A stretch of DNA of 31,296 nucleotides. Source: Moraxellaceae bacterium (lineage in GTDB: Bacteria > Pseudomonadota > Gammaproteobacteria > Pseudomonadales > Moraxellaceae). The position numbers were made by a program, and so were the translations under genes. This document shows, one piece after another, positions 14,909 through 23,468 of this stretch. The DNA lies in the NCBI GenBank assembly GCA_003543245.1, contig DPJB01000025.1:164749-196044 (forward strand), read 5' to 3'. A model generated the notes under the pieces. That model ran no database searches. It was given only the letters and a program-made list of their open reading frames with translations, and was not told where the DNA came from. The first letter of the stretch is position 1; each line of letters starts with the position of its first letter.

Positions 14909-16744
14909 GGTGGTGCCAACCATCCTGGAGATGCGCAGTTCCAGCGCATAGGCTTCATCCAGCCGCTTCATGGCGCGGTACAGGCTGGCCAGCTGGTACA
15001 GGCTGCGTGATACCTCCGGGCTGTTCAGTCCGTAATTCTTCTCCATGATGGCGACCGAGCGCTTGTAGAGCGGCTCGGCCTCGGCCGGCCTGCCCTGGCT
15101 GCGATAGAGAAACGCCAGATTGTCCACGCCGGTGGCGACATTGGGGTGATCAGGCCCCAGATTTTTCTCCAGGATGGCCAGCGAGCGCGTATAGAGCGGC
15201 TCGGCCTGCATCAGCAGCCCCTGGGTGTCGTACAGCATGGCAAGATTGTTCAGTGCGGCCGCCACCTCAAGGTGTTGCGGCCCGTGAATCTTTTCCTGCG
15301 TGGCCAGGGCCTGACGGAACAGTACTTCGGCCGGTTCATATTGTTTCTGGCCACGGTAGAGGAAGGCCAGGTTGGTCTGGTTTCTGGCAACCTCGGGATG
15401 CGAGCTGCCGAGGGTTTTTTCCTGGATGGCCAGCGCGCGACGATACAGTGGTTCGGCCTGAGCAAACTTGCCCTGGGCATCAAGGCGGTTGGCCAGCTGG
15501 GTGAGGGTTGGCACCAGATCGGGGTGATCCGGGCCAAGGGCCTTTTCCTGCAGCGGCAGCAGCTTCTGGTACAGCGGCCATGCCTGTTCGGTTTTTTCCT
15601 GGCGGACATAAAGCGCGGCCAGATGCGACAGTACTGCCGCCAGTGCCGCAGGATTGTCGGTGCGTTTTTCGCGAATGGAGAGTGCGTCGCGGTAAAACTT
15701 TTCGGCCTGCTCCGGCTGGTTTTGTGCTTCCTGCAGCAGGCCCAGCTTGTAAAGGCTGTCGGCCACATCAATGTGATAGGGGCCCAGCGAGTCCTCGCGC
15801 ATGGCCAGGGCTTTTTCCTGCAGGGCTTGCGCTTGTGGCAGCTGCTTCAGGCGCATGTGCGTGTCGGCCAGATCGCTCATGGCGGTGGCAATGTCCGGGT
15901 GGCCGGGTTCCAGGTTTTTTTCCCGGATGGCGAGTACGCGCTGCTGCAGCGGCAGTGCATCGGCCGGCCGGTTCTGCGCCAGATGAACGGCCGCAAGGCG
16001 GCTCAGGCTGCTCGCCACGTCCGGATGATCACGCCCAAGTGTTTGCTGCCGGACCAGAATGCCGCGCTTCATGAGGGCTTCGGCCTGCGCCGTCTGGCCC
16101 AGTGCCAGCTGCTGCTCGGCCAGGTTCATGGCACTGGTGGCCACATCCGGATGATTCATGCCCAGCTTCTTTTCCCGCAAGGTAAGCACCCGCTGGTAGA
16201 GCGGAGCGGCTTTTTCCGGTTTTCCCTGCACGGTATACAGGACGGCCAGATTGTTAAGGCTGGTGATGACATCCGTGTGGCTGGCGCCCAGCGCCTTTGT
16301 GCGGATGGCCAGCGAGCGTTTGTAGAGGGGTTCAGCCTTGTCGTAATTGCCCTGCAGGCGATAGAGCAGGGCGAGGTTGTTCAGGCCGGTGGCCACATCC
16401 GGGTGAGTGGGGCCGAGGGTTCTTTCCCAGATGGCGAGCGAGCGCTGGTAGAGCGGTTCGGCCTGCGCATATTCGCCACGCGTGCGGTACATATAGGCCA
16501 GATTGTTGAGGCTGGCCGCAATGTCGCGGTGCTCGCTGCCAAGTTCCTGCTCCGCCAGTGTCAGGGCCTTTTTTGCCTGGGCGATGGCCTGGTCGTGGTC
16601 GCCCTGCTGATACAGGCTGACTGCCTCCTGGTTAAGTGCCTCCCAGCCGTTGCCCGCATGCACGACTGGCATGCAGAGCGAGAACAGAAGCGGCGTGAGC
16701 CGTAACAGGTTGGCGTTGCGTGGCAACGGGATGGCGGCTTTCAT
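14903..16744 (-). CDS. Secreted tetratricopeptide-repeat protein
   Basis: 613 residues: a signal peptide (1-30, VVHA/GNG) followed by 13-14 TPR units of 42 residues from about 33 to 605, of the kinesin-light-chain (TPR_10/TPR_12) type. Each unit repeats LNNLA.LY..QG....AEPLY.RSLAI.EK.LG..HPDVA. The repeats are near-regular throughout, giving a long superhelical protein-binding scaffold in the periplasm or at the cell surface. No enzymatic domain or membrane anchor is visible. The ATG at 16744 was chosen because the signal peptide starts there; the only upstream alternative is a TTG at 16813. Its partner is unknown; the adjacent secreted STN-like protein and surface lipoprotein on the same strand are candidates. 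Confidence 0.9.
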   Translation of the reverse strand: MKAAIPLPRNANLLRLTPLLFSLCMPVVHAGNGWEALNQEAVSLYQQGDHDQAIAQAKKALTLAEQELGSEHRDIAASLNNLAYMYRTRGEYAQAEPLYQRSLAIWERTLGPTHPDVATGLNNLALLYRLQGNYDKAEPLYKRSLAIRTKALGASHTDVITSLNNLAVLYTVQGKPEKAAPLYQRVLTLREKKLGMNHPDVATSAMNLAEQQLALGQTAQAEALMKRGILVRQQTLGRDHPDVASSLSRLAAVHLAQNRPADALPLQQRVLAIREKNLEPGHPDIATAMSDLADTHMRLKQLPQAQALQEKALAMREDSLGPYHIDVADSLYKLGLLQEAQNQPEQAEKFYRDALSIREKRTDNPAALAAVLSHLAALYVRQEKTEQAWPLYQKLLPLQEKALGPDHPDLVPTLTQLANRLDAQGKFAQAEPLYRRALAIQEKTLGSSHPEVARNQTNLAFLYRGQKQYEPAEVLFRQALATQEKIHGPQHLEVAAALNNLAMLYDTQGLLMQAEPLYTRSLAILEKNLGPDHPNVATGVDNLAFLYRSQGRPAEAEPLYKRSVAIMEKNYGLNSPEVSRSLYQLASLYRAMKRLDEAYALELRISRMVGTTP

Positions 16745-16840
16745 CAGCGATGACTCTGTTGCCCGTATCGAGACGGGTATTGTTGTTTTTATCGGGGTGG
16801 CAGCGGCAGGCAATTGTGCGCCGGGAGGCGGCCTGCCATC

Positions 16841-16872
16841 AATGAAAAGGCGCCCACTGGCGCCTTTTCATT
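16841..16872. terminator. Perfect bidirectional terminator
   Basis: 14-base arms (16841-16854 and 16859-16872; core GGCGCC with A4 and T4) around a CACT loop. It ends the STN-like gene, so the TPR gene downstream needs its own promoter between 16745 and 16840. Confidence 0.9.
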
Positions 16873-16903
16873 AGGGGAGCATTGCTGCGTTTAACCAGTC
16901 AGT

Positions 16904-17764
16904 TTATTCCCCGATCACCGGGTCTGACTCGGGTTGTGCAAACTCCAGCCGGGCTTTTTCTACCAGGGCGGGGTCCTTCTTCTTGGCGGCCTGTTCGGCA
17001 TAGCCTGGTATTTCTTTCTTCTTGCGTTCGGCGCGTGCGGTTTCGCGTGCATCGTGCTCGGCTTTTTGTTCGGCACGCTCCTTTTCCTGCGCTGCCGTAC
17101 GCTTGTCCATGTCGGCCTTGAGTTTGTCGTAGCGTGCTTTTTCTTTGGCGGTCAGAGTTTTTTCGCGCGCCTTCCAGCGGTCTACCATCTGGTCGTTGCG
17201 AATGTCGCTGCGTACGCCTGCACGCTTGTCATACTGGCTCATGACGCCAGCACGGTAGGCAAGCTCGGCGTCGCTCGACATCAGTCGCTGGGCGGAGGAT
17301 GCATCGCGCTGGCCCTCTGGCAGTACGGTAATGCTGACCAGTATGTCTTTCTGGTTTTTGCCCTTGCCCTCGGTCTTGAACTGCTTGAGCACACTCAGTT
17401 GTGCCAGCAGACGGTCAAGGGAGCGTTCAATCGGTTGCGCCTTCAGCGTCATTGTGACCTTGCGCTCGACCTTCGGGTCCATGCGGACTTCCATGCCGGT
17501 CTGGCGCGAAACACGCAGCAGGATGTCGCTGAGGGCATGATCTTTGGTCTGGATGCTCAGCGTATCCTGCTGGCGGTCATACAGCACAGGCTCGGCGGCA
17601 GTGGCCTCGACGGGCTTTGGCGCGGCTTTTGGTGCAGCGCTGGGGGCGGCTTTTGATGTGGTGCCGGGTGTTGGTGGTGTGGCGAATGCAGCCGGGGTAA
17701 TGATGAGCAGTGTAAACAGCAGGGCCAAAGGCCGGTGAAGTAGTCGGGAAAAACGGGTATTCAC
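16904..17764 (-). CDS. Secreted protein with secretin/STN-like region and coiled coil
   Basis: 286 residues. A signal peptide (1-29) is followed by a Pro/Ala/Lys-rich linker (30-58). Residues about 65-125 resemble the secretin/TonB short N-terminal (STN) fold (LSIQTKDHALSDILLRVSRQ, then VTMTLKAQPIERSLDRLL). A very charged Lys/Glu/Arg coiled coil fills about 195-262. No secretin pore or TonB barrel follows, so the STN-like region stands alone; in secretins this module contacts periplasmic or inner-membrane partners. The final residues are acidic. It lies downstream of the surface-lipoprotein gene, across a terminator. The STN assignment is by pattern and moderately sure. Confidence 0.7.
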   Translation of the reverse strand: MNTRFSRLLHRPLALLFTLLIITPAAFATPPTPGTTSKAAPSAAPKAAPKPVEATAAEPVLYDRQQDTLSIQTKDHALSDILLRVSRQTGMEVRMDPKVERKVTMTLKAQPIERSLDRLLAQLSVLKQFKTEGKGKNQKDILVSITVLPEGQRDASSAQRLMSSDAELAYRAGVMSQYDKRAGVRSDIRNDQMVDRWKAREKTLTAKEKARYDKLKADMDKRTAAQEKERAEQKAEHDARETARAERKKKEIPGYAEQAAKKKDPALVEKARLEFAQPESDPVIGE

Positions 17765-17800
17765 AGTTCACCTCGTAAAGCACGGACAGTATTGAAAAAC

Positions 17801-17832
17801 AAAAGGGCTGGACGTTGCCATCCAGCCCTTCT
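17801..17832 (-). terminator. Terminator of the surface-lipoprotein gene
   Basis: AAGGGCTGGA (17803-17812) and TCCAGCCCTT (17821-17830) with an 8-base loop. On the minus strand the stem runs into TTTTGTTTTTC, a good U tract. Confidence 0.88.
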
Positions 17833-17850
17833 GTCATTTCACCGTATCAA

Positions 17851-20052
17851 TCAGCAACCGGCACCTGCGCAGGAAATCAGGCGCATGTAGCCACCTTCAT
17901 TACCCTTGGTGGCACCAGTGCCGCCAGCGTAAGTGGCAGAACCTGTCACGGTGCTGTTTTCCGGACGGGTTGCCTTCAGCTCGATGTAGCCACCGTAGCC
18001 GCCCTGCGAGCCAACTTCGGTTGCATCGGCGTTGCCGCCATTGGCCTTGATGGTGCTGGCGACATTGACGGTATTGCCGTAGATGTACATGCCGTCAGAG
18101 TAGCCGCCACGGTAGTTGCCGTCGCCACCGTTGACCGAGACGTTGCCGTTGACCTTGGCCACGCCCAGCTCAGAGTACACGTAGAGGGCAGGAGCGTAGC
18201 CACCATAACCAACCGTGCCGGTAGTGGTGCCAAGATCGTCACCGCCATCAGAGTTGAAGGTGCCAGTGATCGAGGCGCCGTTATAGCCCCAGACCCAGCT
18301 GTAACCGCCGTAGTTGATGTAGATGCTGTTCTGGTTGCGGCCTGTACCGCCAGCGATGTTCACATTGCCATTGTGCGTGGTCTTCTGTGAGTTTGGCACC
18401 AGCAGTGCAGTCGGGTAGTAGTCGGTCTCAAGGTAGAAGTCACCACCACGACCGCCATTGCCCTGAGCATCGATACCAGTGGCACGGGCGTTGCCGCCAT
18501 AGGCCACTACAGCTGCCTGGCTGATAACATTGCCGGCAAAGGCATAGGCATCTTCCGGTGAGCCGTCGACTTCGTCGTCGTAGTTATAAAGCTCATAGCC
18601 ACCAGCACTGCCGCCGTGGTTGCCTTCGCCGCCATAGGCCTGCACCTTGCTGTAGCCCAGGAACACAAGGTTTGCCTTCAGGGTTTCGCTGCCACCGTAG
18701 ACTTCGGCGTACACGTCACCGGCGCTGCCGCCGTTGCCGGTACCGGTTGCCACGGCATCACCACCGCTCAGGTCAATCTGGCCTGACCAGTAGATGCTGC
18801 CAGCAGGGGTGTACTCGTACAGGCTGCCGTATTCGCTGTAGGCGTACAGTTGGTCGCCGCTGCCGCCGCTGCCGGCAACATCAGTGGTGTCGCCACCCCA
18901 GGCCAGCACGCTGCCGCTGTTGCGCAGCTGGCCGCCGTAGGCTTCGAGACCCACGTAGCCGCCTTCGCCGCCGTTGCCGACCGTCGAGTTGGCACCGTAG
19001 ACACTCATCTTGCCGGAGTTGTAGAGCTTGCCGAGGTAGGCGTACATGTATACATCTGCACCGTCACCGCCGGTGGCGCCTTCGCCGCCACGGCCGTCAA
19101 AGGCGCCGCTGTTGAACACAGGGCCCCAGCTGGAGTACAGCTCGATGTAATCACCATCACCACCGGCTGCGGCAGCAAACGTGGTGTTGCCGCCACGGGC
19201 GGTCAGCTTGCCGGTGTTCTGGGTGTAGTAGTCACCTTCCAGATAGATGTAACCGGCATTGCCGCCAGCCACTGTAGTGCTGTCATCACCACTGGCATTC
19301 ATCGCGCCGGAGTTGATCATGGCATAGTCGGCATAGACATAAATGTCGCCGCCATTCTGGCCTTCCAGGGTGCCATTGGTCTCGATCTTGCCGCTGCCGA
19401 TATAGGAGCTGCCTTCGAGATCGATGTTGCCACGCTGTGTAGCCGAGAAGTCGGCAATAGTGATCTTGCCGTTGTTGCGGATGTCGGCATCAACACGGAC
19501 GTAGGCCCAGTCCGTCCAGTTTGTGTAGTTGACGCCCAGGGTGAGTGTGGCGCCGGACTTGACGTCCAGACCGGTCACGACTTCTTCTGCTTCGCAGGCA
19601 GTGGTGATGCCGTTGGACTTGAACAGGCGGGAATCATTGATGACCTGATACAGCGCGCCGGCTGCAGGTGGGGTAGCCGCACAGTCTGCCAGCATGGAGC
19701 CGGACAGGTCCGTGTTTGCGCTCACAGTGGCCTTTACGGCACCAAAGCTGGGCGTGAAGCTCTTGGCGGTGAAGGCAGCATTGGCAGCGCCGGTCTTGAG
19801 GACCTTCACGTCACCACCACCGGCTTCCTTGTAAAGATAGAAATCGTCGCCAGAGCCACCGGAGTTGCCGGCGCCATTGCCGCCAATGCCGCCCTGCAGC
19901 TTGACGGTCATGCCGCCAGCAGCTTCAACGGTTGCCGCAGCAGCCGGTGAGGAAGAAGCTTCTTTGCTATCGCTGCCACAGCCAGCCAGCGTGGCCGAAG
20001 CGATGGCGACTGCCAGCGCAGTGCGCAGGCCCCTGTTCTTGTACTTCATCAT
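17851..20052 (-). CDS. Large Gly/Tyr-rich repeat lipoprotein, predicted beta-solenoid
   Basis: 733 residues, no named family recognised. A lipoprotein signal ends in LAGC (Cys25) with Gly at +2, so sorting to the outer membrane is expected. From about 45 to 725 it is built of about 13 units of 32-45 residues following the pattern [G/D]-x-[I/V/L]-x-[L/V/Y] ... N-[S/T]-G-x-[L/M/V]-x-[A/V]-x-G-G-[D/N/E] ... G-G-x-G. Good examples start at 235, 267, 300, 332, 365 and 445. Short strand, Asn/Gly turn, strand and Gly-rich turn per unit is what a right-handed beta-helix looks like. Cys124/Cys153 and Cys728/Cys733 could form two disulfides, the last pair closing the C-terminal end. The composition is rich in Gly, Tyr, Asn and Asp and very low in Lys and Arg, suiting a surface adhesin or matrix protein. 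AAGGGG precedes the double ATG. Confidence 0.82.
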   Translation of the reverse strand: MMKYKNRGLRTALAVAIASATLAGCGSDSKEASSSPAAAATVEAAGGMTVKLQGGIGGNGAGNSGGSGDDFYLYKEAGGGDVKVLKTGAANAAFTAKSFTPSFGAVKATVSANTDLSGSMLADCAATPPAAGALYQVINDSRLFKSNGITTACEAEEVVTGLDVKSGATLTLGVNYTNWTDWAYVRVDADIRNNGKITIADFSATQRGNIDLEGSSYIGSGKIETNGTLEGQNGGDIYVYADYAMINSGAMNASGDDSTTVAGGNAGYIYLEGDYYTQNTGKLTARGGNTTFAAAAGGDGDYIELYSSWGPVFNSGAFDGRGGEGATGGDGADVYMYAYLGKLYNSGKMSVYGANSTVGNGGEGGYVGLEAYGGQLRNSGSVLAWGGDTTDVAGSGGSGDQLYAYSEYGSLYEYTPAGSIYWSGQIDLSGGDAVATGTGNGGSAGDVYAEVYGGSETLKANLVFLGYSKVQAYGGEGNHGGSAGGYELYNYDDEVDGSPEDAYAFAGNVISQAAVVAYGGNARATGIDAQGNGGRGGDFYLETDYYPTALLVPNSQKTTHNGNVNIAGGTGRNQNSIYINYGGYSWVWGYNGASITGTFNSDGGDDLGTTTGTVGYGGYAPALYVYSELGVAKVNGNVSVNGGDGNYRGGYSDGMYIYGNTVNVASTIKANGGNADATEVGSQGGYGGYIELKATRPENSTVTGSATYAGGTGATKGNEGGYMRLISCAGAGC

Positions 20053-20278
20053 GATACTGATACCCCTTGTTCTCTATCCATGTATGCCTCTATCCCCCAT
20101 AGAGGGAAGGCTGATAACAATGTAGCAACAGTTTCCGCAGGTACAACCCTTTAATCCGTTTTTTTTTACCGGACCCGACCCGTTTTTGGGCTTGACGCGA
20201 CCGGTTTCGTCATAACTGACCTGCCGGCCGGTATTTCCGGCTGGGGGGCTGCTGGCCGATCCGGGGGTCTGGAGAGCA
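20053..20278 (-). promoter_or_regulatory. Upstream region of the surface-lipoprotein gene
   Basis: 226 bases between yjdM and the lipoprotein gene. It holds a T9 run (A9 on the coding strand) near 20159-20168 and a small GCCGG-TATTT-CCGGC stem at 20227-20241. No known riboswitch fold was recognised; promoter boxes were not resolved. Confidence 0.4.
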
Positions 20279-20623
20279 TCAGGCCTTTTTGACAAATTCT
20301 GATTTCAGGCCCATGGAGCCAATGCCGTCGATCTTGCAGTCAATGTCGTGGTCACCGTCGACCAGGCGGATGTTCTTGACCTTGGTGCCAACCTTGACGA
20401 CCAGAGACGAGCCCTTGACCTTGAGGTCCTTGATCACGGTGACCGTGTCGCCGTCATTCAGTTCATTGCCGTTGGCATCACGAATGATGCGCTTTTCTTC
20501 GGTGCTTTCTGTCGCGGCTGCATCTTTCGGCCACTCGTGCGCGCACTCGGGGCAGATATACATGCTGCCGTCTTCGTACGTGAATTCCGAACTGCATTGC
20601 GGGCATTTGGGCAGGCTGCTCAT
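20279..20623 (-). CDS. yjdM: YjdM/PhnA zinc-ribbon protein
   Basis: 114 residues matching the PhnA/YjdM family in full. An N-terminal zinc ribbon has Cys7-x2-Cys10 and Cys24-x2-Cys27 (CPQC and CPEC). A short linker leads to the conserved C-terminal barrel (DANGNELNDGDTVTVIKDLKVKGSS, about 48-72, and IDCKIDGIG near 93-101). Despite the historic name PhnA it is not a phosphonate hydrolase; its role is poorly defined. AGGA lies 7 bases before the ATG. It is a single gene between the lipoprotein and pckA. Confidence 0.93.
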   Translation of the reverse strand: MSSLPKCPQCSSEFTYEDGSMYICPECAHEWPKDAAATESTEEKRIIRDANGNELNDGDTVTVIKDLKVKGSSLVVKVGTKVKNIRLVDGDHDIDCKIDGIGSMGLKSEFVKKA

Positions 20624-20704
20624 GTTGATTCCTGTATGTGTTTATAAAAAAGTAATGACCGAATGGTGCTGGATAATCGGGGTTCATTCGGTGCAATCAT
20701 GACG

Positions 20705-20738
20705 AGAAGAAAGGGCGCCCGCAGGCGCCCTTTCTTCT
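20705..20738. terminator. Bidirectional terminator after pckA
   Basis: AAGAAAGGGCGCC (20707-20719) pairs with GGCGCCCTTTCTT (20724-20736) around CGCA, extending two further pairs outward. It lies 20 bases past the pckA stop. Confidence 0.92.
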
Positions 20739-20758
20739 TTGCAGCAGTGTCATGCAAC

Positions 20759-22303
20759 TCAGGCCTTGGGGCCTGCAGCACGGATGGCAGCGTCAACGTC
20801 CGGATACTTCTCTTCGAAGTTCTTCTGGAACAGGCCGGCCAGTTCGCGTGCCTTGGCATCGTGCTGGTCCTTGTCGGCCCAGTTGTTGCGCGGGACCAGC
20901 AGGTTGCTGTCCACGCCTTCCACGGCAACCGGCACATCCAGGTTCATGATGTCCAGGTGCTGCGTCTGCACGTTGTCCAGCTTGCCGGTGAGGATGGAGC
21001 GGATCACGGCACGGGTAGTCGGGATGCTGAAGCGCTTGCCTGTACCGTGCGGGCCGCCGGTCCAGCCGGTGGAGACGATGAATACCTTGGAGTCAAAGGC
21101 ATTGATGCGCTTCATCAGCAGGTTGGCGTATTCGCCGGCACGACGCGGGAAGAACGGTGCGCCGAAGCAGGTGGAGAAGGTGGTCTTGATGCCTGGACCA
21201 GCGCCCATTTCGGTCGAGCCCACCAGTGCGGTGTAGCCGGAGAGGAAGTGGAAGGCAGCCTGTTCGTTGTTCAGGATGGCTACCGGCGGCATGACGCCGT
21301 ACAGGTCACAGGTCAGGAAGATCACGTGCTTGGGTTCGCCGGCACGGTTGATCTCGATGCGCTTGGCGATGTGCTCCAGCGGGTAGGCAGCACGGGTGTT
21401 CTGCGTGCGGCTGGTGTCGTCGTAATCGGGCTTGCGGGTGTTTTCGTCGAGCACGACGTTTTCCAGCACGGCACCAAACTTGATGGCGTCCCAGATGACG
21501 GGCTCGTTTTCCTTGGACAGGTTGATGCACTTGGCATAGCAACCGCCTTCGATGTTGAATACGGAACCTGGTGCCCAGCCGTGTTCGTCATCACCGATCA
21601 GGGAACGCTCCGGATCAGCCGACAGGGTGGTCTTGCCGGTGCCGGACAGACCGAAGAACAGGGCCACTCCACCGTCGTCACCAACGTTGGAGGAGCAGTG
21701 CATGGACAGCACGTCGTTGCCCGGCAGCAGGAAGTTCTGCACCGAGAACATGGCCTTCTTCATTTCACCGGCGTAGTTCATGCCGGCCAGCAGCACCTTG
21801 CGGGCCGCAAAGTTGAGGATGACGCAACCGTCGGAGTTGGTGCCGTCACGGTCGGGTACGCACTCGAAGCCGGGGGCGTTGATGACCTGCCACTCTTCCT
21901 TCTTGCCGTGGTTGAACTCGGCCGGGGTGATGAACAGGTTCTTGCCGAACAGGGCGTGCCAGGCGGTTTCGGTGGTGACCTTTACCGGCAGGTAGTGCTG
22001 CGGGTCGGAGCCAACGTGCAGGTGGGACACAAACTGGTCGCGCTCGCTGATATAGGCCTGGACGCGATCCCACAGGGCGTCGAACTTGTCAGCCGGGAAG
22101 GCCTTGTTGACCGGACCCCAGTGAATGCTGGCGCTGGTGCTGGGCTCGTCAACGATGAAACGGTCAGCCGGCGAGCGGCCGGTGCGGTGACCGGTGTTGA
22201 CAGTGAGCGCACCGTTGTCGGCCAGAGTGCCTTCGTTGCGCTGTACAGCGAGTTCAACGAGCTGGGGGCGGGTGAGATCCTTATAGACCTTGAGCGTAGT
22301 CAT
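20759..22303 (-). CDS. pckA: Phosphoenolpyruvate carboxykinase (ATP)
   Basis: 514 residues, full length for the ATP-dependent enzyme. It converts oxaloacetate and ATP to PEP and CO2, the first committed step of gluconeogenesis. Visible motifs are the substrate-binding RTGRSPADRFIVD (40-52), the phosphate-binding loop GLSGTGKTT (218-226, Lys224), the metal-binding LIGDDEHGW (235-243) and the adenine-site RTQNTRAAYP. All invariant residues are in place. It would allow growth on fatty acids, acetate or amino acids, consistent with the lipase and enoyl-CoA hydratase genes in the window. A clear promoter lies about 160 bases upstream. Confidence 0.97.
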   Translation of the reverse strand: MTTLKVYKDLTRPQLVELAVQRNEGTLADNGALTVNTGHRTGRSPADRFIVDEPSTSASIHWGPVNKAFPADKFDALWDRVQAYISERDQFVSHLHVGSDPQHYLPVKVTTETAWHALFGKNLFITPAEFNHGKKEEWQVINAPGFECVPDRDGTNSDGCVILNFAARKVLLAGMNYAGEMKKAMFSVQNFLLPGNDVLSMHCSSNVGDDGGVALFFGLSGTGKTTLSADPERSLIGDDEHGWAPGSVFNIEGGCYAKCINLSKENEPVIWDAIKFGAVLENVVLDENTRKPDYDDTSRTQNTRAAYPLEHIAKRIEINRAGEPKHVIFLTCDLYGVMPPVAILNNEQAAFHFLSGYTALVGSTEMGAGPGIKTTFSTCFGAPFFPRRAGEYANLLMKRINAFDSKVFIVSTGWTGGPHGTGKRFSIPTTRAVIRSILTGKLDNVQTQHLDIMNLDVPVAVEGVDSNLLVPRNNWADKDQHDAKARELAGLFQKNFEEKYPDVDAAIRAAGPKA

Positions 22304-22659
22304 AGTGTTTTGTTACCTGTGGGCAAGGCCCAATGGCTTGTGGCCGAACCGGCGCCGGGGTGGGCGCTGTCCGCGAATCCCGGTCCGCCCGGGTGGGCGG
22401 CGGGGCTTTGGCCAAGGGTCGACACCCGTAATGCCGGGCGTCATGGCCTGAAAAATTCCGGCGCATTATCGCTGATGCAGGGGTGCGGGTGAAAGTATCA
22501 TTATGACCCATTGGTCAATTGGTCCGTGAAGTGCTGAAAGCCAGTAATGTGGCGGGTGACAGGGGGCTGTGCAGTGCCATTTGGCCGCGCTGGCTGTTGC
22601 ACCGCTGTACAGTTCCTGATTCCCTATGGCCCTCCCTGACATGCCGGTGGTGACTTTTC
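22304..22659. other. Intergenic region between pckA and the tandem thioredoxin-fold gene
   Basis: 356 bases without a gene. It holds the pckA promoter and a GC-rich leader of about 155 bases able to form stems, including CCGCCC-ACC-CGGGCGG near 22387-22402. A direct repeat ATTGGTC-A-ATTGGTC at 22510-22524 lies just upstream of the -35, where an activator could bind. The right part should hold the promoter of the plus-strand gene, not resolved. Confidence 0.5.
22465..22493 (-). promoter_or_regulatory. Sigma-70 promoter of pckA
   Basis: On the minus strand TTCACC (22493-22488) and GATAAT (22470-22465) are 17 bases apart: -35 4 of 6, -10 5 of 6. The transcript would begin near 22458. Confidence 0.55.
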
Positions 22660-23439
22660 ATGCCCAATCCTGTGGTGCACCAGATCAATGTGCTTGGTTC
22701 TGTTCTCAGTTCCCAACTGGGTTTGTGGCGTGGTGCGGCGGTGCTGCCCTCGGTGGTACACAGCACGCTGCCGGCACAGCACCTGCGTCTGTACGAGATG
22801 GAAGGTTGCCCGCACTGCCGCGCGGTGCGTGAGGCCCTGACGGCCCTGCATCTGGATGTCGATATCCGGCCGTGCCCGAGGGGGGGCAGCCGTTTTCGTG
22901 CAGAGGCCGAGCGCATTGGCGGCAAGGCACAGTTTCCCCTGTTGCACGACCCCAACACGAATACCCTGATGTACGAGTCGTCCGACATCGTTGCCTACCT
23001 GTTCCGCACCTATGCCAACCGCGATGTACCGGCACCGTACCAGCCTGGTCCGGTCCTGCCGAAAATGCGGATGGCTGCATCGGTCCTGCGTGGATTGCGT
23101 GGGTTGCGTGCGCGCCCCTCAAAGGCGCCGGCACAACCTCTGGAGCTGTGGAGTTTTGAGGCAAGCCCGTATGCGCGTCTGGTGCGCGAGCGGCTGACCG
23201 AGCTGGAAATTCCCTATGTGCTGCACAATGTCGGCAAGGAGCGCTGGCAGGATGTGGGGCCGGCGGTACTGCGCCTGAGGCCCGGACCTTACCGGCCGAT
23301 TGAAGGGGGCAAGCGTGCTGCGCACTTTGCGCGTACCGGCCACATGCAGGTGCCGTATCTGGAAGATCCGAACACCGGCGTGAAGATGCTGGAGTCGGCG
23401 GCGATTATTGATTATCTGGAAAACACCTACGCACGCTGA
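22660..23439 (+). CDS. Tandem glutaredoxin/GST N-terminal domain protein
   Basis: 259 residues with two thioredoxin-fold domains. The first (about 41-120) has a redox-type CPHC motif (50-53), a cis-Pro FPLL segment and an ESSDIV glutathione-site motif (106-111). The second (about 160-259) has SPYA in place of the CxxC and again VPYL and ESAAII. No GST C-terminal helical domain is present. It probably binds glutathione and may act as a disulfide or deglutathionylation enzyme in the cytoplasm; the first 40 residues are of unclear role. It is followed after 29 bases by a DUF1523 gene, so the two may be co-transcribed. Confidence 0.83.
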   Translation: MPNPVVHQINVLGSVLSSQLGLWRGAAVLPSVVHSTLPAQHLRLYEMEGCPHCRAVREALTALHLDVDIRPCPRGGSRFRAEAERIGGKAQFPLLHDPNTNTLMYESSDIVAYLFRTYANRDVPAPYQPGPVLPKMRMAASVLRGLRGLRARPSKAPAQPLELWSFEASPYARLVRERLTELEIPYVLHNVGKERWQDVGPAVLRLRPGPYRPIEGGKRAAHFARTGHMQVPYLEDPNTGVKMLESAAIIDYLENTYAR

Positions 23440-23468
23440 GTGTCGGCAAGACACACAAGGAGAAGAAA

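Noticed and set aside
15146..16705. Long plus-strand open frame of 519 codons opposite the TPR gene
   Set aside because: It is the antisense shadow of a regular 126-base repeat gene with a clear signal peptide and TPR pattern; its translation shows no fold signals of its own.
18850..19950. Plus-strand open frame opposite the repeat lipoprotein
   Set aside because: It mirrors the Gly-rich repeats and gives a low-complexity Val/Ala/Gly translation without a start signal.
17851..20052. Repeated segments as a CRISPR or non-coding repeat array
   Set aside because: The repeats are translated, vary in length and keep an amino-acid pattern rather than a constant DNA sequence.
20053..20278. Possible riboswitch in the lipoprotein leader
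   Set aside because: The GC-rich stems do not fit the conserved core of any class I could recall, including c-di-GMP-I.
20663..22492. Long plus-strand open frame of 609 codons opposite pckA
   Set aside because: pckA on the minus strand has all catalytic motifs; the opposite frame is open because of GC-rich codon bias.
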